This document shows positions 15,806 to 23,389 of a DNA stretch of 33,229 nucleotides, piece by piece (position 1 is the first letter of the stretch; every line of letters begins with the position of its first letter). The notes beneath the pieces are model-generated. The model saw nothing but the letters and a program-made list of their open reading frames with translations, was not told where the DNA came from and did not search any database. A program made the translations under genes and the position numbers. The stretch comes from Acidobacteriota bacterium (lineage in GTDB: Bacteria > Acidobacteriota > Thermoanaerobaculia > Thermoanaerobaculales > Thermoanaerobaculaceae): contig SCRJ01000186.1 of NCBI GenBank assembly GCA_004298115.1, positions 1 through 33,229 of the forward strand, read 5' to 3'.

Positions 15806-17125
15806 TCACAACCCCATGCCACGCAATGCGCGGCGCGGGTCGCCGCTCGACAGGCGTCTGACCATGCGCTTCATCTCGCCGTACTGCCGCAACAGCCGGT
15901 TGACCTCCTCGACGGTGCTGCCGGCGCCGCGGGCGATGCGTTTGCGCCGCGAACCGTTGATGATCTCGGGGTGGTGGCGCTCGGCGGCGGTCATCGAGCC
16001 GATGATCGCCTCGAAGCGGATCAGCTTCTTGTCGTCCACCTGCGGCGCCTTCAGCGCCTTGGCCCCGGGCAACAGGTCCACGAGCTGGTCGAGCAGCCCG
16101 CCGCCGCGCATCTGCTTGAGCTGGTCGCGCAGGTCATCGAGGTCGAACCCCTGTTTCTTGAGCTTCTTCTCCATTTCCTCGGCGCGCTTCTCGTCCACCA
16201 CCGCCTGCGCCTTCTCGAAGAAGGTGGCCATATCGCCGAGGCCGAGGATTCGGGCCGCCATCCGGTCCGGGTGGAACAGCTCGAGGTCCTCGAGCCGCTC
16301 GCCGACGCCGACGAGGCGGACCGGCTTGCCCGCCACCGAGACCACCGAGAGCGCCGCGCCGCCGCGAGCGTCGCCGTCGAGCTTGGTGAGGATCACGCCC
16401 GAGAGCGGCAACCGGGCCGCGAACGCGGCCGCCTGGCGCACCGCGTCCTGACCGGTCATCGCATCGGCCACGAACAGCACCTCGGAGGGTTTGAGGATCT
16501 CGTTCAGCTCGGTCAACTCCGCCATCAGCTCCTCGTCGACATGGAGCCGGCCGGCGGTGTCGAACACGATCACCTCGAACCCCTTGCGCCGCGCCTCGAC
16601 GAGCGCCGCGCGGGCGATCTCCGGCGGTGTCGGCCAAGCGTGCGTGTCGAGCACCGGCACCCCCGCCTGGCGGCCGAGCTGCTCCAGCTGGTCGCGGGCG
16701 GCGGGCCGCTGCGTGTCGGCGGGGACGAGGAGCACGTGCTTGCCGAGCGTGCGCTTGATGAACACCGCGATCTTGGCGGCGGTCGTGGTCTTGCCGGTCC
16801 CCTGCAGGCCGACGAGCAGCAGCGGAGCCGGGAACCCCTTGAACTTGAGCGGCCGCGCCTCGCCGCCGAGCAGGCCGGTCAGCTCCTCGTGCACGATCTT
16901 CACGACCTGCTGCGCCGGGGACAACGACGCGAGGACTTCCTTCCCCAGGGCGCGCTCCCTCACCTTGCCGGTGAACTCCTTGACGACCGGCAAGGCGACG
17001 TCGGCGCCGAGCAGGGCGCGGCGGATCTCGGCCAGGGCGTCGTCAACGTGCTTCTCGGTGAGGTGTCCCTCGCCGCGCAACGTCTTGAACACCTTCTGCA
17101 GCCGTTCGGAGATCGCTTCGAGCAC
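15806..17125 (-). CDS. ffh: Signal recognition particle protein
   Basis: About 439 residues. Ffh binds 4.5S RNA and signal sequences of nascent membrane proteins and docks to FtsY. The N domain (LEAISERLQKVFKTLRGEG), the GTPase G1 loop GLQGTGKTT near 107-115, G2 PADTQRPAARDQL, G3 DTAGRLHVDEELM, G4 TKLDGDARGGAAL, and an M domain with the finger region and SRRKRIARGAGSTVEEVNRLLRQY are all present. The frame could begin at ATG 17155, but starting at GTG 17125 gives the family's usual N-terminus, has GGAGG four bases upstream, and lies correctly behind an extended -10 box. GTG 17128 is a third option. It heads the ffh-rpsP-khpA-rimM-trmD-rplS-rnhB cluster. Confidence 0.95.
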   Translation of the reverse strand: MLEAISERLQKVFKTLRGEGHLTEKHVDDALAEIRRALLGADVALPVVKEFTGKVRERALGKEVLASLSPAQQVVKIVHEELTGLLGGEARPLKFKGFPAPLLLVGLQGTGKTTTAAKIAVFIKRTLGKHVLLVPADTQRPAARDQLEQLGRQAGVPVLDTHAWPTPPEIARAALVEARRKGFEVIVFDTAGRLHVDEELMAELTELNEILKPSEVLFVADAMTGQDAVRQAAAFAARLPLSGVILTKLDGDARGGAALSVVSVAGKPVRLVGVGERLEDLELFHPDRMAARILGLGDMATFFEKAQAVVDEKRAEEMEKKLKKQGFDLDDLRDQLKQMRGGGLLDQLVDLLPGAKALKAPQVDDKKLIRFEAIIGSMTAAERHHPEIINGSRRKRIARGAGSTVEEVNRLLRQYGEMKRMVRRLSSGDPRRALRGMGL

Positions 17126-17145
17126 CACCCCTCCCAGGGCCCCAA

Positions 17146-17154
17146 AGTCTATCA
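17146..17154 (-). promoter_or_regulatory. Extended -10 promoter (TGATAGACT) for ffh
   Basis: On the minus strand TGA directly precedes TAGACT, giving an extended -10 box about 20 bases upstream of the GTG at 17125. The end of repeat copy A begins 12 bases further upstream. If this is the real promoter, the ATG at 17155 cannot be the start. Confidence 0.45.
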
Positions 17155-17165
17155 TCCCGCCGAGG

Positions 17166-17621
17166 GCGCTGCCGACATCGGACCACTATCCGGGCGGGGG
17201 GTCCCGTCCCGCCTGCGGCGGGACTCCACCGCCCGCCCGGCCGCTCTTGCCCCCCGAACCCCCCGGCGAGCCGCGGCGGAGCCGCGCCTCGCCCGGCGAT
17301 GCCCTTCGACGGCTCGCGTGCTCACGTAGCCTCCGGCCACACTCCGGTCCGACCGCCTTGCCCTCCTAGCCAGGGGCCGGGCATCACACCTTGTTGAGTG
17401 CTCGGCAGCGCTGGTTCGCCGGCCGGGCGAGATGGGTACCCCTGGTCAGGCCGCAGGCGGCAAAGTGTGATCACCGGCCCCTACCACTCTCGGCAGCGCG
17501 GCTACACGCCCCAAGTGACGAGGGTCTGCCTATCGTTTGGATTTTTGTCTTCGAGGGGGGCGCTCGAGGCTGGGCGGCCTGGGGCCGGCGCAGCCGGCTC
17601 GGACCACGGACCACGGACCAC
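17166..17621 (-). repeat. Dispersed repeat family, copy A (with nested insertion)
   Basis: The gap 17155-17715 contains no credible gene. It is filled by a copy, in minus orientation, of a repeat also found at 20742-20906 and 31524-31813. Landmarks on the minus strand are three GGACCAC/GTGGTCC heptads (17601-17621), CCTCGAAGACAAA (about 17545-17558), and CTTGGGGCGTGTAGCCGCGC (17515-17496, identical in all 20 bases to copy C). A hairpin TGTGGCC-GGA-GGCTACG (17341-17325) and the end motif GTGGTCCGATGTCGGCAGCGC without its last base (17186-17167) follow. It carries an inserted 109-bp element and an extra GC-rich hairpin block (17190-17300, stem 17265-17293) absent from the other copies. Confidence 0.75.
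17373..17481. mobile_element. Nested 109-bp inverted-repeat (MITE-like) element
   Basis: The ends are imperfect terminal inverted repeats: GGGGCCGGGCATCACACCTT (17373-17392) and, reversed, GGGGCCGGTGATCACACTTT (17481-17462), matching at 18 of 21 positions including the next base. The block interrupts copy A at a point where copies B and C are continuous. It has no open frame for a transposase, so any movement would need one from elsewhere. The interior holds GGGTACCC. Confidence 0.6.
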
Positions 17622-17715
17622 TGTAGTTCCGGTGGCGGACTGGGCGCGGGAGGCGCAGAATTGAGACCGGACAGGTGCGGCGCGGAGGTACGACGCGCGG
17701 CGGCGGAGGCGGGCG

Positions 17716-18411
17716 ATGGCGATGGACCCGAAGGCGCTGTGGACGATGTCGTACGGGATGTACCTGGTGACGGCGCGCGCCGGGGGGCGCGCCAACGGGC
17801 AGATCGCCAACGCCGTCTTCCAGGTCACGGCCGAACCGCCGCGCCTCGCCATCGCGATCAACAAGGAGAACTTCACCCACGACCTGATCCGCGACGGCGG
17901 GTGGTGCGGCTTTGCCGTGCTCGCCGAGAGCGCGCCGATGGAGTTCATCGGGCTGTTCGGCTTCAAGTCGGGGCGCGACGTGGACAAGCTCGCGCACGCC
18001 ACCGTCCGCGACGGACTGCACGTGCCGCTGGTCGTGGACCACGCCGTCGCGGTCGCCGAGGCGCGGGTGCTGCAGACGACCGATGCCGGCACGCACACGG
18101 TGTTCATCGTCGAGGCCGTCAACGCCGAGGTCGTCTCCGGCGCCGCCCCGCTCACCTACGCCGGCTATCACGCGCGCAAGGGGAAGGCGCCGAAGAACGC
18201 CCCCACGTACCGCGGCGAGACCGAGCCGCCGGCGCCGCCGGCCGCTTCCCCCGCCTCGACCTGGACGTGCGGCGTCTGCGGCTACACGTACGACCCGGAG
18301 GAAGGCGACCCGGCGCACGGCGTCGCGCCCGGCACGCGCTTCGAGGACCTCCCCGACGACTGGGTCTGCCCCGTCTGCGGCGCCCCGAAGGACGCCTTCC
18401 TGCCGGATTAG
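17716..18411 (+). CDS. hrb: Flavin reductase-rubredoxin fusion (high-molecular-weight rubredoxin)
   Basis: 231 residues. Residues 1-165 form a flavin-reductase-like FMN-binding domain ([57 protein letters not shown]). After a Pro/Ala linker near 172-183 comes a rubredoxin with both iron knuckles, CGVCGY and [11 protein letters not shown], separated by the usual DYDPEEGDP-like stretch. Such Hrb proteins pass electrons from NAD(P)H via FMN to partners such as flavodiiron NO/O2 reductases, and act in the cytoplasm. No flavodiiron gene is nearby. GGAGG stands six bases before the ATG. The gene is high-GC, unlike the DUF262-HEPN pair beside it. Confidence 0.88.
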   Translation: MAMDPKALWTMSYGMYLVTARAGGRANGQIANAVFQVTAEPPRLAIAINKENFTHDLIRDGGWCGFAVLAESAPMEFIGLFGFKSGRDVDKLAHATVRDGLHVPLVVDHAVAVAEARVLQTTDAGTHTVFIVEAVNAEVVSGAAPLTYAGYHARKGKAPKNAPTYRGETEPPAPPAASPASTWTCGVCGYTYDPEEGDPAHGVAPGTRFEDLPDDWVCPVCGAPKDAFLPD

Positions 18412-18414
18412 CTA

Positions 18415-18453
18415 GTCGTCGCCAACGCGACGACCGTGTTCCCCTAAAGGAAC
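18415..18453 (+). terminator. Two hairpins downstream of hrb
   Basis: GTCGTCGC-CAAC-GCGACGAC (18415-18434) is a perfect 8-bp stem directly after the hrb stop, and GTTCC-CCTAAA-GGAAC (18438-18453) follows. No T run is present, so intrinsic termination is uncertain. The rest of the gap to 18641 shows no credible gene and marks the change to lower-GC DNA. Confidence 0.4.
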
Positions 18454-18641
18454 GCTACTGTCGGGATTTCCGAAAGCGGCACACCGGCCGACTACCACAC
18501 CCACAACTCGGGCCCGTTGCTTGCCGCCGACTAGGCAGAATATTCCCCATTACACTCCGACAGACTGGGCAGCGGCGGCGCCGAGCGCGGCCTGCGAACC
18601 TCAAATAGTTGGACGGCACGGGCCGGCAGCAAAGTCGAAGG

Positions 18642-19265
18642 TCATCCATTCGCCACCAGCCCTGCCACAACGAGGAGCTTCTCACGGAATTCAGCGAATA
18701 CCGTGTTCCCCAGGGCTGACCGCGGATCAACTGCCGTCAAGACGGAGTAGAGGTCTATGCCTGCTTGCGGCGTTGAGAAGAGCCGCTGCGCAAGCCCCTC
18801 CAAAGCTGCCTGCGTGGTGGAGGTCATGTGCGCCGAGGCGTTTCTCATGGTTCGCAGGTCGCAGAGGTCGGTGTTGATCGCGCTTAGGTGCGGCTCGAAG
18901 GGGTAACCCTTCTCAAAGTACATTGCGACCATCTTCCTTACGTTGTCGTGCTTTCCATAGTCGAAGTAGCGCTGCACGCCAATAACCAGACACCGCGCCG
19001 CTTCAATGCCTGCTGGCACGACGTACCTAACCGGAGCTCGCCCTGAGATCGTCGGGCTGCCCGCCATCAACAAAACCAGAGACTCCTCCAAGAACGTCTC
19101 CCACGCAACAAAAAGGTTTAGGAATGCGGCCACCGTGATCTGGCGCTGGTCCAGCGCAGGTAGGACAGGGACTCCCCCCGGGTCTTCCCGGTGAGCGTTC
19201 GCGATCAGGCGATCGCACTGGGAAGCGCTTGCCTGAAAAGTCGTCAGCGTTTCTGCAAGCGACAC
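18642..19265 (-). CDS. HEPN-domain ribonuclease-like protein (RiboL-PSP/MAE_28990 type)
   Basis: 207 residues, all-helical, no signal peptide. The first half contains FVAWETFLEESLVLLMAG (about 52-69), a segment typical of MAE_28990 and RiboL-PSP HEPN families. The catalytic HEPN motif R-x4-H is intact as RNASAH (Arg141, His146) within LRTMRNASAHMTSTTQ. HEPN proteins of this kind are RNA-cleaving effectors of toxin-antitoxin and abortive-infection systems. The GTG start lies 11 bases after the DUF262 stop in the same direction, so the two form an operon. GC content and codon choice are clearly lower-GC than the core genes, pointing to horizontal acquisition. The function is inferred; no assay or homologue search was possible. 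Confidence 0.75.
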   Translation of the reverse strand: MSLAETLTTFQASASQCDRLIANAHREDPGGVPVLPALDQRQITVAAFLNLFVAWETFLEESLVLLMAGSPTISGRAPVRYVVPAGIEAARCLVIGVQRYFDYGKHDNVRKMVAMYFEKGYPFEPHLSAINTDLCDLRTMRNASAHMTSTTQAALEGLAQRLFSTPQAGIDLYSVLTAVDPRSALGNTVFAEFREKLLVVAGLVANG

Positions 19266-19276
19266 TGAGCGCCGCC

Positions 19277-20317
19277 TCAGCTCATTAAGGTCAGCAGGAA
19301 GACCGTTCGACGCGATCGCACCTTTTCGTCCGTCGTCGCACGGCGAGAATCCTCAAGGAACTGCTTTTCATCTTTAGTCAGCGTCGGAGAGTTCTCGGGC
19401 GAGAAGATCTCCTCAACCCGCTCCAGTTTGCTCCTTGCTGCCTCAACGGAAGAACCCGTGGCGCGCAACTCGTCTCCGAGATTGCAAAGACCACGGGTAC
19501 GGTGGGCAATTGCCGCGAAAAGCGAATAGAAGAGGTGTGGGCGTCGAAACTCTGTGTCAGCCAGACCTTCGGGATAGAGCTCAGCTATTGCGCCAATTAC
19601 TCGATCAAATTCGGCCTCAAGGACATCAGCATCGTGTTCGAATGTCGCTTCGTAGGCATCGTAGTACTTCTTCACCTGTTTCTTCGACTTAATGCCCTCA
19701 AGCATGGCAATGAGGAGATCTGCGACAAGATTGACCTCAAGCATTCGCATGATCTGCTTCGAGGTCAGGATGCCCTGGTTGGTCCAATACTCGTAATACT
19801 TGTGGCCGATCTTATCCGCCAGAACCTTGAACGGGCCGAAATGATTGGCGTTGATCTTCTCCTGCTCGTTGAGCACCACTGCGTACGAGTTGAGACGACT
19901 GAAAATGTCAAGGACTTCAGGGTCTGGGATGTTAATCAGAAGGTCGACCGACACCTCGTACGCCAGCACCTGCGCCTGAATGTCCTCGGGAAGCTGGCTG
20001 AACAGAAATCCGCCATGTATTGGGTTCTGCCGCTTACTCACGACGAAGCCGTCTTTGATAAATGAGAGGATCGTCCTGAGGCGCTGTTGGCCATCGACGA
20101 CTTCGCGACTGGAAGTCTTTGTGGAGACGTTTATCTTCTGCCGAATAAAGATCTTTGGAATTGGCTTGCCGCGCAAAATGGTGTCAATTAGAAAGCTCTT
20201 GGCCTTGTCGGTCCACACGGGCCGGCGCTGAAAGCGGGGGTTCAGCTCCAGTTGCTTGGCTTTGTCCCACTCGACGAAGTCGTTGATACTGTAGGTTCTG
20301 GAATCGTAGCTCTTCAT
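19277..20317 (-). CDS. DUF262 (ParB-like/GmrS N-terminal type) protein
   Basis: 346 residues. DUF262 signatures are in order: LELNPRFQRRPVWTDKAKS (24-41), ILRGKPIPKIFI (47-58) and the nucleotide-binding VVDGQQRLRTILSF (73-86). The later helical part (YWTNQGILTSKQIMRMLEVNLVADL) is typical of the family. There is no C-terminal DUF1524 His-Asn-His nuclease as in GmrSD or BrxU, so it would be a sensor or NTPase without its own nuclease, with the downstream HEPN protein as the candidate effector. ATG has GGAG eight bases upstream. It is AT-richer than all core genes and uses codons such as AAT and AAA rarely used elsewhere here. It starts the two-gene operon. Confidence 0.85.
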   Translation of the reverse strand: MKSYDSRTYSINDFVEWDKAKQLELNPRFQRRPVWTDKAKSFLIDTILRGKPIPKIFIRQKINVSTKTSSREVVDGQQRLRTILSFIKDGFVVSKRQNPIHGGFLFSQLPEDIQAQVLAYEVSVDLLINIPDPEVLDIFSRLNSYAVVLNEQEKINANHFGPFKVLADKIGHKYYEYWTNQGILTSKQIMRMLEVNLVADLLIAMLEGIKSKKQVKKYYDAYEATFEHDADVLEAEFDRVIGAIAELYPEGLADTEFRRPHLFYSLFAAIAHRTRGLCNLGDELRATGSSVEAARSKLERVEEIFSPENSPTLTKDEKQFLEDSRRATTDEKVRSRRTVFLLTLMS

Positions 20318-20741
20318 TCAATGGCTCCAAGTTGGCTCGAGGCAAACTGGAGCGCCGAGCCCGGGATCTGCACCCCTAACGGACGGACTACTTGTGGAAA
20401 TCCCGGTCCCGCGACTAGCGTCTGCGAGGGTGCCAAGCTCCCACGAATTCTAGCCCGTTGGGACGAAGATTGGATGAACGATGACGCCAGGCGACCGACG
20501 CCGTGACCACGCAAGCCCTGGTCCTGCTCGCAACGTTCTCGTTCGCAACGAGATGGTTGAGCCGACATTGCTGCCCCTCCAGCGGGTTCGCCGGGAGTAT
20601 ACGCCAGCCGAAGATGGGCAATCACGGCGGGAGCGAAAACGCACCTGCAAACAGGACAAAGGAGTAAGCGGCCATTGGAGTGCGGTAACGGCACTATACC
20701 TCTCCTGCAATCTAGTGAAGTTGGCATAGGACTTCACCAGG
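20318..20741. other. Intergenic region upstream of the DUF262-HEPN operon
   Basis: About 420 bases with no protein that looks real in any frame and no tRNA. Small hairpins are visible: CTCGTT-CGC-AACGAG around 20539-20553 and GTGAAGT/ACTTCAC with a 9-base loop (20715-20737). The operon promoter should lie near 20320-20420, but no convincing -10/-35 pair was found. Composition is intermediate between the island and the core. Confidence 0.4.
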
Positions 20742-20906
20742 ATTCCTGGCGCGTAGCCGCCTTGTTTCGGCCCGCGGCAGCGGCGCCGCCGAGAGTGGGC
20801 CAGCCGCAAGGCGCCCGAGGCGGACGCGGCGGAGTGTGGCCGGAGGCCACATGAGCACGCGAGCCGCCGAAGGGCAACGCCGCGGATGGTCCGCTATCGG
20901 CGGCGC
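20742..20906 (+). repeat. Dispersed repeat family, copy B
   Basis: A plus-orientation copy that aligns with copies A and C. Landmarks are GGCGCGTAGCCGCC at the start, GCCGAGAGTGG (shared with A), the hairpin TGTGGCC-GGA-GGCCACA (20835-20851), GAGCACGCGAGCCG (shared with A), and the end motif ATGGTCCGCTATCGGCGGCG (20886-20905). It lacks the heptads and the CGAAGAC section. Its end lies three bases from the stop codon of the Lon-like gene. Copies A and B are inverted relative to each other and enclose hrb-HEPN-DUF262. Confidence 0.7.
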
Positions 20907-20909
20907 AAT

Positions 20910-23291
20910 TCACACCTCGCGGTAGCGGCGGAGCTGCTCGGCCATGGCGGCCAGCCGCGCGGCGCAGCGCCCGAGCACGGTGTCGGGGGCGTAGGCGCCC
21001 TCCGTGCCGCGCGTGCCGGCGGGCACGCCGGTGAGGAGCGCGATTCCCTCCTCGACGCGGGCCACGGCGTAGATGTGAAAGCGCCCGCTCTCCACCGCGG
21101 TGACGATCTCCGGGTCGAGCTGCAGGTCGGCGACGTTGGCCTCCGGGATCAGGACGCCCTGCGTCCCCGAGAGGCCGCGCCGGCTGCAAAGCGCGAAGAA
21201 CCCCTCGATCTTCTCGTTGACGCCGCCGATCGCCTGGACGCCCCCGTTCTGATCCACCGAGCCGGTGACCGCGAGGTCCTGCCGGATCGCCACGCCGGAG
21301 AGCGCCGAGAGGATCGCATACACCTCCGTCGAGGAGGCGCTGTCCCCGTCCACGCCGCCGTAACTTTGCTCGAACGCGATCGAGGCGCTCATCGAGAGCG
21401 GCATCTCGGCGGCGAACGTCCCGCGCAGGAACCCGGTGAGGATCAGCACCCCCTTGTCGTGGGTGCTCCCCGACATGTGCGCCTCGCGCTCCACGTTGAT
21501 GACGCCTTCGCGGCCGAGCCCGACCCGCGCCGTGACCCGCCCGGGCAAGCCGAAGGCGTGGTACCCGAGGTCGTACACCGCGAGGCCGTTGATCTGGCCG
21601 ACGACGCTGCCCGCGCTCGCGATCACCAGCACGTCGTCGAGCATCATCCCGGTGAGCTTCTCCTCGGGGAGCGAGTGGCGGTCACGACGCTCTCGGACCG
21701 CCGCGCGGATGTGCTCGGCCGTGACCGCGCCGCGGCGGCGCTTGTGCGCCAGAAACGCGGCCTCGCGCACGATGTCGGCGACGTCCGAGAAGCGCGCCGA
21801 GATCCGTTTGCGGTTGCGCGCCAGACGGACGGCCTCCTCCACCAACGCGGCCATCCCCGTCCGATCGAGGTGCGGGAGACCTTCGTCCCGGACGATCTTG
21901 GCCATCAGCGCGAGGAAGTCTCCGACCTGCTCGCGGCCGTTCGGCATCTCGTTGTCGAAGTCGCAGAGCACCTTGAAGATCTTGCGGAACTCCTCGTCCA
22001 GCTCATGGAGCATGTCGTAGAGGGCGCGGTCGCCGATCATCACGACCTTGACGTCGATCTCGACCGGCTCGGGCTGCAGCGCCTGCCCCGAGATGGCGAA
22101 CAGGATGTCGCGCGGACGGATCACGACCCGGCGGTAGCGCAGCGCGCGCTTGAGCGCCGGCCACACACCGGCCTCCGAGACCGAGTCGAAGGCGTTGACC
22201 ACGAGGAACCCGCCGTTGGCCCGCAGCAACGAGCCGGCCCGGATCCGCATGTGATCGGTGGTGGAGTGCAGGTCGGGCCCGACCTTCGCTTCGACGGTGC
22301 CGAACAGGTTGCCGTAGGACGGTTCGGTCTCGATCACCACCGGACGCCCGGCGGTGGCGCCGTTGTCGACCACGACGTTGACGCGGTAGCGCAGGAAGCG
22401 GTCGCCGTCGTCTCCGTCCTTGGCCGCGAAGAGGTCGAGGTGGTCGAGCATGTCGGCGAGCATCTCGTCGAGGTAGGGGCCGACGCGGGGCTCCTTGACC
22501 TCTCCCGCCACCGCGCCGAGCGCCTGCTTGAGCGTCGGCTCCACGCTCGAGCGCCGCAGGCGTTCGGCGCGCGACACCATCTCGTCGCGCAGCACCATCA
22601 CCTCGTGGAAGACCCGCTGCAGCTCTTCCGAGAGCTTGGCGTGCTCGGCCTCGAGGGCCGCGGCGCGCTCGCGATCGACCTTCCCCTCCTCGGCGAGGCT
22701 CTGCAGCTTGTCCAGGGTGACGGGGCGCTCCTCGACCGTCGGCAGGATCTCGGGGCGGGTCACCGAGCCCACCTGCACCTGCACGAGGGTGAAGCCGGCC
22801 TCGCGCACGCGCCGTTCGAACCCCTTGATCAGCTCCTGCTGCTTGGCCTTGAGGTCCTCCACCGCGAGCTCGAGCCGGCGCTGGAACTCGTCCCCGTCGA
22901 ACATCCCGGGCAGGCTCGCCGAGAGATCGCGCAGCAGCTTGTCCAGCTGGTCGCGCAGCACGACGGCGCGCCCGGCGGCCAGGCGCAGCAGCCGGGGCTG
23001 CTCCGGGTGGGCGAAGTTGTAGACGAACGTCAGGTCGTCGGGGGGCGCGCCTTCGGCGGCGAGCGGCCGCAAGTGCAGCTCGATCGCCGTCATCCTCCCG
23101 GTGCCGGTGAGACCGGTGACGAAGACGTTGAAACCCAGCGATTCGACCGCGAGGCCGAACTCGAGCGCGCGTACCGCCCGCTCCTGGCCGATGATCCCGT
23201 GCGACGGCTCCACCTCCGCCGTGGTGTCGGCCGGCAGCCACGCCTCGGGACATCGCCACCGCAGATCGCTCGCCGCAAGCTCTCGTGCCAT
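20910..23291 (-). CDS. Lon-like ATP-dependent protease (AAA_32 / Lon_C)
   Basis: 793 residues. This is the LonB-like family with an N-terminal region, a split AAA+ module and a C-terminal Lon protease domain. The P-loop reads VTGLTGTGRMTAI, with Arg in place of the usual Lys. A coiled coil (about 130-260) is inserted, followed by GGFLVVNAFD (Walker B region). Protease catalytic residues are the Ser in GVDGDSASSTEVYAILSAL and the Lys in AIGGVNEKIEGFF. It degrades proteins in the cytoplasm or at the membrane face; no transmembrane segments are seen. ATG at 23291 is chosen over an upstream in-frame TTG; no strong ribosome site exists. It follows the MMPL gene in the same direction after a gap containing heptad repeats. 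Confidence 0.92.
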   Translation of the reverse strand: MARELAASDLRWRCPEAWLPADTTAEVEPSHGIIGQERAVRALEFGLAVESLGFNVFVTGLTGTGRMTAIELHLRPLAAEGAPPDDLTFVYNFAHPEQPRLLRLAAGRAVVLRDQLDKLLRDLSASLPGMFDGDEFQRRLELAVEDLKAKQQELIKGFERRVREAGFTLVQVQVGSVTRPEILPTVEERPVTLDKLQSLAEEGKVDRERAAALEAEHAKLSEELQRVFHEVMVLRDEMVSRAERLRRSSVEPTLKQALGAVAGEVKEPRVGPYLDEMLADMLDHLDLFAAKDGDDGDRFLRYRVNVVVDNGATAGRPVVIETEPSYGNLFGTVEAKVGPDLHSTTDHMRIRAGSLLRANGGFLVVNAFDSVSEAGVWPALKRALRYRRVVIRPRDILFAISGQALQPEPVEIDVKVVMIGDRALYDMLHELDEEFRKIFKVLCDFDNEMPNGREQVGDFLALMAKIVRDEGLPHLDRTGMAALVEEAVRLARNRKRISARFSDVADIVREAAFLAHKRRRGAVTAEHIRAAVRERRDRHSLPEEKLTGMMLDDVLVIASAGSVVGQINGLAVYDLGYHAFGLPGRVTARVGLGREGVINVEREAHMSGSTHDKGVLILTGFLRGTFAAEMPLSMSASIAFEQSYGGVDGDSASSTEVYAILSALSGVAIRQDLAVTGSVDQNGGVQAIGGVNEKIEGFFALCSRRGLSGTQGVLIPEANVADLQLDPEIVTAVESGRFHIYAVARVEEGIALLTGVPAGTRGTEGAYAPDTVLGRCAARLAAMAEQLRRYREV

Positions 23292-23308
23292 CGCAGCCCC
23301 CCAACAAA

Positions 23309-23343
23309 GGTGCAAGGTCAGGCGTCAAAAGTCAAAGGTCAAA
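23309..23343 (+). repeat. Heptanucleotide tandem repeat (NGTCAAA type)
   Basis: Five consecutive 7-base units can be laid out: GGTGCAA, GGTCAGG, CGTCAAA, AGTCAAA and GGTCAAA. Read on the minus strand they give TTTGACN, which also resembles -35 boxes upstream of the Lon-like gene. The unit differs from the GTGGTCC heptads elsewhere in the window, but the period is the same. Confidence 0.6.
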
Positions 23344-23389
23344 TCCAAGAACGGCAAGGGGCCGTCCCCCGAAGTCCCGCCACCAAGCG

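Noticed and set aside
17155-17155. ATG at 17155 as the ffh start
   Set aside because: It overlaps an extended -10 box, has no ribosome site, and adds ten residues not typical of Ffh; GTG 17125 fits better.
20318-20741. Possible tRNA remnant or attachment site upstream of the DUF262 gene
   Set aside because: No cloverleaf, T-loop or direct repeat to the island's other end could be found by eye.
20910-23291. Arg instead of Lys in the P-loop of the Lon-like protease as a sign of inactivation
   Set aside because: From memory this substitution is common in this AAA_32 family and all protease residues are intact, so it is not treated as a defect.
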